This document shows positions 8,291-15,130 of a stretch of 64,000 nt of DNA, piece after piece. Made by a program: the position numbers and the translations under genes. The stretch covers positions 3,537,001-3,601,000 of the forward strand of contig NZ_CP107913.1 in assembly GCF_036014115.1 (NCBI RefSeq), written 5' to 3'. Below the pieces are notes generated by a model. That model saw only the letters and a list, made by a program, of their open reading frames with translations, searched no databases and was not told the DNA's origin. Origin of the DNA: Streptomyces sp. NBC_00448 (lineage in GTDB: Bacteria > Actinomycetota > Actinomycetes > Streptomycetales > Streptomycetaceae). How positions within the stretch are numbered: position 1 is the stretch's first letter; each line of letters opens with the position of its first letter.

Positions 8291-9681
8291 CCCAGCCCGT
8301 GCGAAGCCCCGGCACGGCCGCCGCCGGCGGGGCGTACGGCCCGCAGGGCGCGGACGAGCCGTTCGACCCGGGCCGGGCCGCCGCCGAGGCGACCTCGGCG
8401 ATCCTCGCGAGCACCCTGCGCGGCACCGCGCGGGGAGTCGTCGTGGACTCGCCGCCGGGTGCGGGCAAGTCCACGCTCGTGGTGCGCGCGGCGCGCGAAC
8501 TGGCCGCGGCGGGCGAGTCGTTGATGATCGTGGCGCAGACCAACGCCCAGGTCGACGACCTCGCCGACCGGCTGGCCACGGCCGACCCCGACCTGCCGGT
8601 GGGCCGGCTGCACGGCACCGACTCGCCGCCCGACCCCGCGCTCGACCGCCACCCGTCCCTGGCGAAGTCCACCTCCGTCGCCGAGTTGCGGGACCGCGCG
8701 GTGGTGATCGCGACCGCGGCCAAGTGGGCGTACGTCAAGGACGTCGAGCCGTGGCGGCACGCCATCGTGGACGAGGCGTACCAGATGCGGTCGGACGCGT
8801 TGCTCCAGGTCGCCGGGCTCTTCGAACGCGCCCTGTTCGTGGGTGATCCGGGCCAGCTCGACCCGTTCAGCGTGGTGGGCGCGGAGCAGTGGGCCGGGCT
8901 GAGCTGGGACCCGTCGGCGAGCGCGGTGGTGACGCTGCTCGCGCACAACCCCGGCCTGCCGCAGCACCGGCTGCCGGTGTCCTGGCGGCTGCCCGCGTCC
9001 GCCGCTCCGCTGGTGTCGCGGGCGTTCTATCCGTACACGCCGTTCCGCAGCGGCACCGGGTCCGGCGACCGGCGGCTCGGCTTCGGTGTGCGCGGCGACG
9101 GCGGCGGGCTCGACCGCACCCTGGACGAGGCCGCGGAGAGCGGCTGGGGTCTGCTGGAGCTGCCCGCCCGGCACACCCCGCGGACCGACCCCGAGGCCGT
9201 ACGGGCGGTCGCGCTGCTCGTCCGCCGCCTGCTCGACCGCGGCGGGCTCACGTACTCCGCGCCCGACCCGGACCCCGCGCCGCTCACCGCCGAGCGGATC
9301 GCGGTCGGCACCGCCCACCGCGACCAGGCCGCCGCGGTGCGCGCCGCGCTCACGGCCCTCGGGGTCTGCGGGGTCGCGGTGGACACCGCCAACCGGCTCC
9401 AGGGGCGGGAGTTCGACGTCACGGTCGTCCTGCACCCGCTGTCCGGGCGTCCCGACGCCACCGCGTTCCACCTCGAGACCGGGCGGTTGTGCGTGCTGGC
9501 GTCCCGGCACCGGCACGCCTGCATCGTCGTCTGCCGGGCCGGGGTGGCCGACCTGCTCGACGAGCACCCCTCCTCCGAGCCGGTCCGGCTCGGCGTCACC
9601 GTCAAGTTCCCCGACGGCTGGGAGGCCAACCACTCGGTCCTGGCCCACCTCGCGGAGCACCGCGTGTCCTGGCGGGGCTAG
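8287..9681 (+). CDS. SF1 (Dna2/Upf1-like) helicase/ATPase
   Basis: The 464-residue protein holds a full set of SF1 helicase motifs: Walker A SPPGAGKST (55-63), motif Ia AQTNAQVDDL (83-92), motif II VDEAYQ (161-166), motif III GDPGQLDP (186-193), SWRLP (232-236), a motif V region DTANRLQGREFDVTVV (366-381) and motif VI TGRLCVLASRHRH (398-410). It should use ATP to move along nucleic acid. It is short for Dna2 because the nuclease and probably the barrel domain are encoded by the two genes upstream. Start GTG 8287 overlaps the previous stop. A dispersed hairpin repeat follows the stop and may end the transcript. Confidence 0.8.
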   Translation: MTQPVRSPGTAAAGGAYGPQGADEPFDPGRAAAEATSAILASTLRGTARGVVVDSPPGAGKSTLVVRAARELAAAGESLMIVAQTNAQVDDLADRLATADPDLPVGRLHGTDSPPDPALDRHPSLAKSTSVAELRDRAVVIATAAKWAYVKDVEPWRHAIVDEAYQMRSDALLQVAGLFERALFVGDPGQLDPFSVVGAEQWAGLSWDPSASAVVTLLAHNPGLPQHRLPVSWRLPASAAPLVSRAFYPYTPFRSGTGSGDRRLGFGVRGDGGGLDRTLDEAAESGWGLLELPARHTPRTDPEAVRAVALLVRRLLDRGGLTYSAPDPDPAPLTAERIAVGTAHRDQAAAVRAALTALGVCGVAVDTANRLQGREFDVTVVLHPLSGRPDATAFHLETGRLCVLASRHRHACIVVCRAGVADLLDEHPSSEPVRLGVTVKFPDGWEANHSVLAHLAEHRVSWRG

Positions 9682-9685
9682 CTGG

Positions 9686-9821
9686 ACCCTCCGGGGTGGT
9701 GCGTTCCGCCGGTCGAGGGACCACCTGCCGGTGGGGGGTTCTCGCGCCGTTCCCCGCGCCCCTGGGTGGGTGCGGCTCCTCCGCGGAAGGACCGCGACCC
9801 CCAAGGGGCGCGGGGAACGGC
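9686..9821. repeat. Dispersed hairpin repeat, copy A
   Basis: Directly after the helicase stop comes a module that reads CCCTCCGGGGTGGTGCG and ends in TTCCCCGCGCCCCT (9686-9763). Its end forms an 18-bp perfect inverted repeat, 9746-9763 with 9804-9821. Related copies lie at 32942-33130, 46912-46953, 48020-48110 and 50767-50979, always at gene ends. The stem-loop is a plausible transcription terminator. Between 9822 and 10031 I see no gene. Confidence 0.65.
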
Positions 9822-10031
9822 GCGCTCGGCCAAGGACGTGGCGCGCCAAACCCGCCGGCCCCACCCCGCCCGTCCCCGCGGGCCTCGCCTGGCACGCCCG
9901 CCACGACCACGACGCCGCCCGCCTCGGGCTCCGCACCCTCATCACCAAGACCTTGCCTGCGCCGGCGGCCCGGGAGGGCGGAGGGCGGGTGCGGGACAAT
10001 GGAAGGGTTGCCGAGCTTGGGAGGTAGGGAG

Positions 10032-10394
10032 ATGAGCCAGCCGCCACAGGCGGACCGGCCGGGCCGGGATCGGCCGAAACGGCCCGTTCCGCTGCTGTTC
10101 GAGCCGGGGGCGGCGCCGGAGGAGGGGGCGGACCGGTTCTTCGACCTGGAGTCGATGGACGACCCGCGGGAGTTGCTGGAGCGGGCCACCGAACTGGCGG
10201 TGGCCTTCCGCGCCGCGGCCGACCGCGCCACGGACTTCCAGGCGATGGCGGCGGCCCAACTCGCGGACCCGCGCCGCTTCGACCGGCTGACGTTCGCGAA
10301 GCTCGCCGAGCGGGCCGGATGGACCGAGGACTACGCGAAGAAGATGGTCGAGTACGGCGAGGGCCTGATCAAGGGCGGCGGCGCCACCCCGTAG
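10032..10394 (+). CDS. Conserved small hypothetical protein
   Basis: A 120-residue soluble protein that I cannot assign. It starts at ATG 10032 behind a good GGGAGG site. The first 30 residues are Pro/Arg-rich, then come helical segments (DPRELLERATELAVAF, FRAAADRATDF) and a C-terminal stretch LTFAKLAERAGWTEDYAKK. The last part could be a small helix-turn-helix-like fold, but this is only a pattern impression. No membrane segment or catalytic motif is seen. It is separated from the helicase operon by 350 bp including a hairpin repeat, so it is probably a separate transcript. Confidence 0.6.
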   Translation: MSQPPQADRPGRDRPKRPVPLLFEPGAAPEEGADRFFDLESMDDPRELLERATELAVAFRAAADRATDFQAMAAAQLADPRRFDRLTFAKLAERAGWTEDYAKKMVEYGEGLIKGGGATP

Positions 10395-10506
10395 CCGCAC
10401 CCCTGCCCTGCCGCCGACCGCACCCCCGACCGCTTCCCCGGCGGGGCAAGGTACTCCCCCGCGCCGCCCCTGTCCCGCTTTCTCCGGTTTCTCCCGGGGG
10501 GCAAGC

Positions 10507-11112
10507 ATGCAGTCGGTAGATCTATCTGCCATGGACGAGATCCAGCGTCAGCACCACACCGCGTACGTCACCTCGGCGGGCGCCGAGTGGCTCGCCTCCG
10601 CCAGCGCCTTCCCGCGCAGCGTCCAGGCGCTGTGGGCGGCCCGCCCGGCCGCGCCGAGCGTACTGCCGTGCGGCACCGCCTTCGACGTGGTCAACCTGCC
10701 GTTGCTCTTCGGGCGGCGGGTGCTGGAGCAGTTATGGTCGGCGGGCCCCGGCAGCGGCCCCGCCGCCGTGCACCGCGGCCGGGTGCTGGTGCTGGCCGCG
10801 CCCGGCACCGCCCACCGGCTGCCCGCGCTGCTGGAGTGGGAGGAGTGGGGCCGGCGGGTGCCGCCGCTGCTCTGCCACGGCCGCGGCGACGCGGTGACGG
10901 TGCCGCCGCTCTACGACTGCGCGCCCGCCGGCGGGCGCGGTCCGCGCCCCGAGACCGGCCGCTCCCGCTGGGTGGTCGCGCCGGACACCCGCAAGCCCTG
11001 GCTGCCCGGCGCGGACGTGCTGCTGTGGGCCTGTGTCAGGGCGGTCCGGCAGGACCGGCCACGGCCGGTGCCGCCGGCTCCGCCGCTGGTCAGCACACCC
11101 GTGACGGGCTGA
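10507..11112 (+). CDS. Primase/polymerase-like (PrimPol N-terminal family) protein, with a TTA codon
   Basis: The 201-residue product follows the pattern of small Streptomyces proteins annotated as bifunctional DNA primase/polymerase. It shows LPCGTAFDVVNLPLLFGRR, then RVLVLAAPGTAHRLPALL, then CHGRGDAVTVPPL and SRWVVAPDT. The family assignment is from memory, and I see no confident metal-binding triad, so activity is uncertain. Codon 76 (10732-10734) is TTA, the leucine codon read only by the bldA tRNA in Streptomyces, which suggests developmental control of translation. ATG 10507 has a purine-rich run upstream; ATG 10531 is an alternative start. tRNA-Lys follows 57 bp downstream. Confidence 0.55.
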   Translation: MQSVDLSAMDEIQRQHHTAYVTSAGAEWLASASAFPRSVQALWAARPAAPSVLPCGTAFDVVNLPLLFGRRVLEQLWSAGPGSGPAAVHRGRVLVLAAPGTAHRLPALLEWEEWGRRVPPLLCHGRGDAVTVPPLYDCAPAGGRGPRPETGRSRWVVAPDTRKPWLPGADVLLWACVRAVRQDRPRPVPPAPPLVSTPVTG

Positions 11113-11168
11113 CGTCCATCGATTTCACACCCTGCTGGAGCGGGTGCTAATGTCTACGACGTCAGCAG

Positions 11169-11242
11169 GCGCCGCTAGCTCAGTTGGTTAGAGCAGCTGA
11201 CTCTTAATCAGCGGGTCCGGGGTTCGAGTCCCTGGCGGCGCA
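11169..11242 (+). tRNA. tRNA-Lys(CTT), copy 1
   Basis: A 74-nt cloverleaf: acceptor GCGCCGC pairs with GCGGCGC, D-arm GCTC/GAGC, anticodon stem GCTGA/TCAGC with loop CTCTTAA giving anticodon CTT (lysine, codon AAG), and T-arm CGGGG/CCCTG. CCA is not encoded. It is identical to the copy at 28812-28885, and the identity extends a few bases on both sides. Confidence 0.95.
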
Positions 11243-11249
11243 CCTGAGA

Positions 11250-11285
11250 GACGAAGGCCCTTCGCGGAAGCGGAGGGCCTTCGTC
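11250..11285 (+). terminator. Hairpin terminator after tRNA-Lys copy 1
   Basis: A perfect 12-bp stem, GACGAAGGCCCT at 11250-11261 with AGGGCCTTCGTC at 11274-11285, lies 7 bp after the tRNA. There is no long T-run, which is usual for Streptomyces terminators. Confidence 0.7.
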
Positions 11286-11452
11286 GTGCCCCGATACCCC
11301 GGGGAGCCGGACCTCTCGCCGCACCGGATGCCCGAACGCCGCGCGAACTCCTCGTGCGCACCGGTGCCTTCGCCCCCGCCCGCCCCGCCGCGAGGTAGCG
11401 TTCCTACGGCGGCGCGAGCCGCCTGCCGGTTCGTACTCTTGGAGGCTTCACC

Positions 11453-11881
11453 ATGGCAACCACTCGTACCGCGACGACCCAGTGGAAGGGCCCGCTGATG
11501 GGCGGCGCCGGGACGGTCTCGCTGGACACCTCTGGCGTGGGCACGTACGAGGTGTCGTGGCCGTCGCGCGCCGAGGCCGCGAACGGCAAGACCAGCCCCG
11601 AGGAGCTGATCGCCGCCGCCCACTCCTCCTGCTACTCCATGGCGCTCTCGCACGGCCTGGCGGGCGCGGGCACCCCGCCCGAGACCGTCCAGACCGTGGC
11701 GAACGTCACGTTCCAGCCGGGTGAGGGCATCACCGGGATCACCCTCGCGGTGAAGGCGCGCGTCCCGGGCCTGACCGCCGAGGCGTTCGAGGCCGCCGCG
11801 CAGGACGCGAAGGCGAACTGCCCGGTCAGCAAGGCGCTCGCGGGCGTGAACATCACCCTTGAGGCCGAACTGCTCTCCTGA
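11453..11881 (+). CDS. OsmC-family peroxiredoxin-like protein
   Basis: A 142-residue OsmC/Ohr-fold protein that reduces organic hydroperoxides using paired cysteines. The two conserved cysteines are C60 (in HSSCYSMAL) and C123 (in ANCPVSKAL), spaced as in OsmC. The N-terminal part GTVSLDTSGVGTYEVSWPSR and the segment GKTSPEELIAAAHSSC are typical. Start ATG 11453 follows a good TTGGAGG site. It acts in the cytoplasm against peroxide or fatty acid hydroperoxides; the exact substrate and the thiol reductant are unknown. It converges on the M6 protease gene, with a hairpin between their stops. Confidence 0.9.
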   Translation: MATTRTATTQWKGPLMGGAGTVSLDTSGVGTYEVSWPSRAEAANGKTSPEELIAAAHSSCYSMALSHGLAGAGTPPETVQTVANVTFQPGEGITGITLAVKARVPGLTAEAFEAAAQDAKANCPVSKALAGVNITLEAELLS

Positions 11882-11891
11882 TCGCCCTCCC

Positions 11892-11941
11892 GATCGGCGT
11901 CGGCCGGCCCCGCGTTCCCGCGGTCGGCCGGTCCGCCGATC
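11892..11941. terminator. Bidirectional hairpin between convergent genes
   Basis: GATCGGCG at 11892-11899 pairs with CGCCGATC at 11934-11941, with further short GC pairing inside (imperfect). It lies between the stops of osmC-like (11881) and the M6 protease (11950), a good place for a shared terminator. Confidence 0.5.
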
Positions 11942-11949
11942 GGCCCGGT

Positions 11950-13266
11950 TCAGCGGCGGGTGACCCGCACCCGCCAGTCACCCGCCGCGTCCGGTGAGAG
12001 CACCTTGAAGTCGAAGCCGTCCGCCGTGTCGGTCCACCCCTCGCCGGGGGTGAAGGGCGCGTCGTTGAGCGAGTTGAACGACGCGCTGCTGAAGTCGCAG
12101 GCGCCGGTGAGCGGATGGGCGTCCTCGACGGTGACCGGGCCCTTCCCGGAGTCGACGTCGGTGCGCACCCGGTAGGCGAGTATCCCCTTGCGGCAGGCGT
12201 CCTTGTCGTTGCCCAGCGGCTCGCGCAACTCCAGGACGTACGCCGTGGTGTCGCCGAACGGTATGACCACCGCCTTCCCGCCGCCGGGCACCTCGATCGG
12301 CCGCAGCTTGTACGTGCGGGTGCCGGCGGTGGTGACGCAGTCGATCTGCCGGTCGTCGATCCAGCCGAGCTTCCACTTGTGCCAGGCGAGCAGGTCGCCC
12401 TGCAGCCCCCAGTCCAGCGACATGGTGTCCCACTGGCCGGCGAGACGGTCGGTGCGCGGGAAGTCGTCGGCGGAGTAGAGGTCGGGCAGGCCGAGCGCGT
12501 GGCCGTTCTCGTGCGCCAGGACGCGGAAGCCGGACTGGTCGTGGCCGTAGATCAGCGAGACCTTGTCCAGGTGGGTGCCGTCGTCGGTGGTGGCGGCCGA
12601 GGCGCCGGTCCAGGTCACGGAGAGCACCGCCTGGTCGGCCGGCGGCCCGGCGTTGGGGGTGACGAGGATGTTGACGATGTCGTAGCCGCGGAAGTCCACG
12701 CTCGTGCCGGCGGCCTTGATCAGGTCCCGCATCATCTCGGTGTGCGCGTCCCAGCCGTAGCCGCGGCCGATCCCGTACGCGGAGAAGGGCCGCGGCATGC
12801 GTATCCAGCGCAGCACCGGGGTGGACCGGTAGTCGAGCCGGCCGTAGGAAGCGGTGGAGTACCACTGCTTGACCGCCGGGAAGAACTCGGAGTACCGCTC
12901 GCGGGCGCTGTAGGGGGCCTTGGCGTCGGGGAAGTCGATCAGCAGGGTGAGCGCGCGGACCTTGCCGGTGGAGGGGGCGAACTCCTCGTCGCTGCCGTGG
13001 TAGGGGTGCGGCGGGAAGCCCTCCGACATGGCGACGCCGGGTTTGGCGCGCAGCGCGCAGGGGCGGCTCGCGGGCGGCGGCGCGGCGTTGGAGCCGACCA
13101 GCCGGGGCTCGGCGATCACCGTGGACCCGACCGCGAGCAGGCCGCAGGCGGCGAGGGCGGCGGCGCGTATGCCGGGGCGTGAGCGGGCGCCGGTCCTGGT
13201 CTGCGTGCCGGAGCGGGCGCGGGGACGGGAGGGGTCCCGGGCGCCGAAACGGAAGCGGCCGGCCAT
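11950..13266 (-). CDS. Secreted M6-family metalloprotease, second of a tandem pair
   Basis: A 438-residue protein with an Arg-rich N-terminus and a hydrophobic stretch at about 34-52 (AAALAACGLLAVGSTVIA), which fits a signal peptide or anchor. The zinc motif HENGH at 252-256 followed by LGLPDLYSADD is typical of M6 (immune inhibitor A-like) proteases, where two histidines bind zinc and the glutamate is catalytic. A later segment WHKWKLGWID is shared with its neighbour. It would cleave proteins outside the cell. The ATG at 13266 lies 2 bp after the stop of the upstream paralogue, so the pair forms one operon. Substrate is unknown. Confidence 0.8.
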   Translation of the reverse strand: MAGRFRFGARDPSRPRARSGTQTRTGARSRPGIRAAALAACGLLAVGSTVIAEPRLVGSNAAPPPASRPCALRAKPGVAMSEGFPPHPYHGSDEEFAPSTGKVRALTLLIDFPDAKAPYSARERYSEFFPAVKQWYSTASYGRLDYRSTPVLRWIRMPRPFSAYGIGRGYGWDAHTEMMRDLIKAAGTSVDFRGYDIVNILVTPNAGPPADQAVLSVTWTGASAATTDDGTHLDKVSLIYGHDQSGFRVLAHENGHALGLPDLYSADDFPRTDRLAGQWDTMSLDWGLQGDLLAWHKWKLGWIDDRQIDCVTTAGTRTYKLRPIEVPGGGKAVVIPFGDTTAYVLELREPLGNDKDACRKGILAYRVRTDVDSGKGPVTVEDAHPLTGACDFSSASFNSLNDAPFTPGEGWTDTADGFDFKVLSPDAAGDWRVRVTRR

Positions 13267-13268
13267 CG

Positions 13269-14603
13269 TCAGTCCACCGTGCCGACGCCGGACGGCTGGT
13301 TGGTGGCCTGGGTGGCGGCCTCGGTGACCCGGACCGACCAGGTGCCGTCGGTCTGCCGGCCGAGGACGGTGACCTGGGTGCTGCCGCCGGGCACCGTGTA
13401 CGACTCGCCGACGCCCAGCGGCGCGTCGGCCAGCGGCGGGTAGACGGAGGTGGCCGGGCACGCGGAGTGCCCCGGATGGCCGTCGATCACGTCGATCGGC
13501 CCGTCGCCGGACTCGCGGTCGGAGCGCACGTCGTAGAGCAGGACGCCCTCGCTGCAGGAGGCGCGGTCGTTGCCGGTACGGGTGCGGGCCTCCATCGCCA
13601 GCGCGGTGTCCTCACCGGTACGCACCACCAGGAGCTTGGTGCCGCCGGGCGTCTCGTCGGGGCTGAGGTCGTGGTAGGTGGTGCCGATGCCGACGATGCA
13701 GCCGACCTGGTCCGGTCTGAGCCAGCCCAACCGCCACTTGTGCCAGGCGAAGGGGTCGGGGGCCAGCCCGAACTGGCTGCCCATCAGGTCCCAGTCGCCG
13801 ACGTGGGTGTCCCAGTCGGCGTTGCTGCCGGGCGGCGGCTGGTAGTACAGGTCGGGCAGGTCGAAGATGTGGCCGGTCTCGTGGGCGAGCACGTTGCGGT
13901 CCGGTGGGTGGTGCTCGAAGACGGTCACCATGCGGCGGATCGGGTTGCCGTCGACGGCGATCGGGGCGGCGAGGTTCACCACCTTGGTGGCGTCGGAGTC
14001 GACGCCGGGCGCGTCCGGGTCGGCGACGAGGTAGATCACGTCGTAGCCGGCGAAGTCCACCGACGGGTCGGCGGTGGCGATCGCGTCGCGCAGGTAGGCG
14101 TCGCGGTCGGCCGCGTCCCAGTTCCGGCTGATCAGGTAGTCCGTCGCCGGGTGGGGCATCCGCAGCCAGCGGGTCTCGGCGTGCAGGTGCAGCCGGAACT
14201 GGCCGTAGGAGGCGTTGGCCCAGAACCGGCCGGTGGCCGGGTAGTGGTCGGCGGCGACCTGCGCGGGGGTCAGCTGCGGGTCGGTGCCGGGGAAGGACAG
14301 GAAGACCATCAGCGCCTTGACGTCGCCGACCGGGCGGGCGTAGTCGCCGTCCCAGCCGTCGACCCCCTCGGAGTGGTGCACGGTGGTGCGCGGCAGCAGG
14401 CACGCGCTGCTCTCGGTGGCGCCGGCGGCCGGACCGGTCATCAAGGTCCACGCGACGAGCGCGGAGAAGCCGGCGAACGCGGCGGCGAACGCCCGCAGGA
14501 CCCGGTGCCGCGCGCCGGACGGCACGCCCGGCGACCGGGGGACGGCGCCCGTTCCGGGGGTACCGTCCGCCGGGTTGTCTGACGCGAGGTCTGACCGCCG
14601 CAC
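13269..14603 (-). CDS. Secreted M6-family metalloprotease, first of a tandem pair
   Basis: The 444-residue product begins at GTG 14603 with a strong GGAGG site just before it; the long upstream extension is Arg-rich and not credible. A hydrophobic segment at about 35-60 (VLRAFAAAFAGFSALVAW) fits a signal peptide. The zinc motif is HETGH at 241-245, followed by FDLPDLYY, and WHKWRLGW occurs later, as in the neighbour. Both proteases share overall order and length and are probably an old gene duplication. Expected role: extracellular protein breakdown. A 527-bp region separates it from the divergent GGDEF-EAL gene. Confidence 0.8.
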   Translation of the reverse strand: MRRSDLASDNPADGTPGTGAVPRSPGVPSGARHRVLRAFAAAFAGFSALVAWTLMTGPAAGATESSACLLPRTTVHHSEGVDGWDGDYARPVGDVKALMVFLSFPGTDPQLTPAQVAADHYPATGRFWANASYGQFRLHLHAETRWLRMPHPATDYLISRNWDAADRDAYLRDAIATADPSVDFAGYDVIYLVADPDAPGVDSDATKVVNLAAPIAVDGNPIRRMVTVFEHHPPDRNVLAHETGHIFDLPDLYYQPPPGSNADWDTHVGDWDLMGSQFGLAPDPFAWHKWRLGWLRPDQVGCIVGIGTTYHDLSPDETPGGTKLLVVRTGEDTALAMEARTRTGNDRASCSEGVLLYDVRSDRESGDGPIDVIDGHPGHSACPATSVYPPLADAPLGVGESYTVPGGSTQVTVLGRQTDGTWSVRVTEAATQATNQPSGVGTVD

Positions 14604-15130
14604 AAGGACCTCCGGGAGGTTCGGGATTCGGTCCGGGACTTTCCCCACATTGCTATGGATTGTGGCGGTTTGTCGGTTTCGGATGCTCCGTGCGGGTTGC
14701 CGCCGGAGTGGCGCGGCGGCGCAGCTGAGGGGCCGTACGACCGCCCGGGTGGCACGGGCCCGGAGCGCGCGGGCGACAGGGGCCGGAACACGCGGGCAAC
14801 GGGGCCCGGATCGCGTCAGCGGCGGGCGGTGGCGCGCGTGCGCGGCAGGGCCCGGAACGCGTGAGTGGCCGCGGGGGCGCGGGGCGCGAAAACGTACGAC
14901 CGGCGCGGCCGATCGGACGGGGGTGAGCGCCTGCGCCGGCCGCGACACCACTCCTCCGGGTGACTACGCTGCGTCATGATGTGCGGAGAGCGTTCACTTG
15001 CTCGACCCGCACGCGCAGAAACGGTCGCCTGGGTGGCATCCGTGCGGGAAATCACCAGAGCGGCGCTGGATCACCAACTCCGCCAGCCCATATGATCGCG
15101 AGTGACGGAAGTGCGAACAGGGAGCAGTCC
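14604..15130. other. Divergent intergenic region, no gene seen
   Basis: This 527-bp stretch separates the M6 protease operon (leftward) from the cyclic di-GMP enzyme (rightward). I see no credible gene: the reading frames are Arg/Pro-rich shadows. It must hold both promoters. A TCACC at 15071-15075 and an AGTGA at 15101-15105 resemble halves of BldD boxes but point outward, so they do not form the usual inverted site. Confidence 0.5.

Noticed and set aside
15070..15105. BldD box upstream of the cyclic di-GMP gene
   Set aside because: TCACC and AGTGA halves are present but point outward, unlike the AGTGA...TCACC order of known sites.
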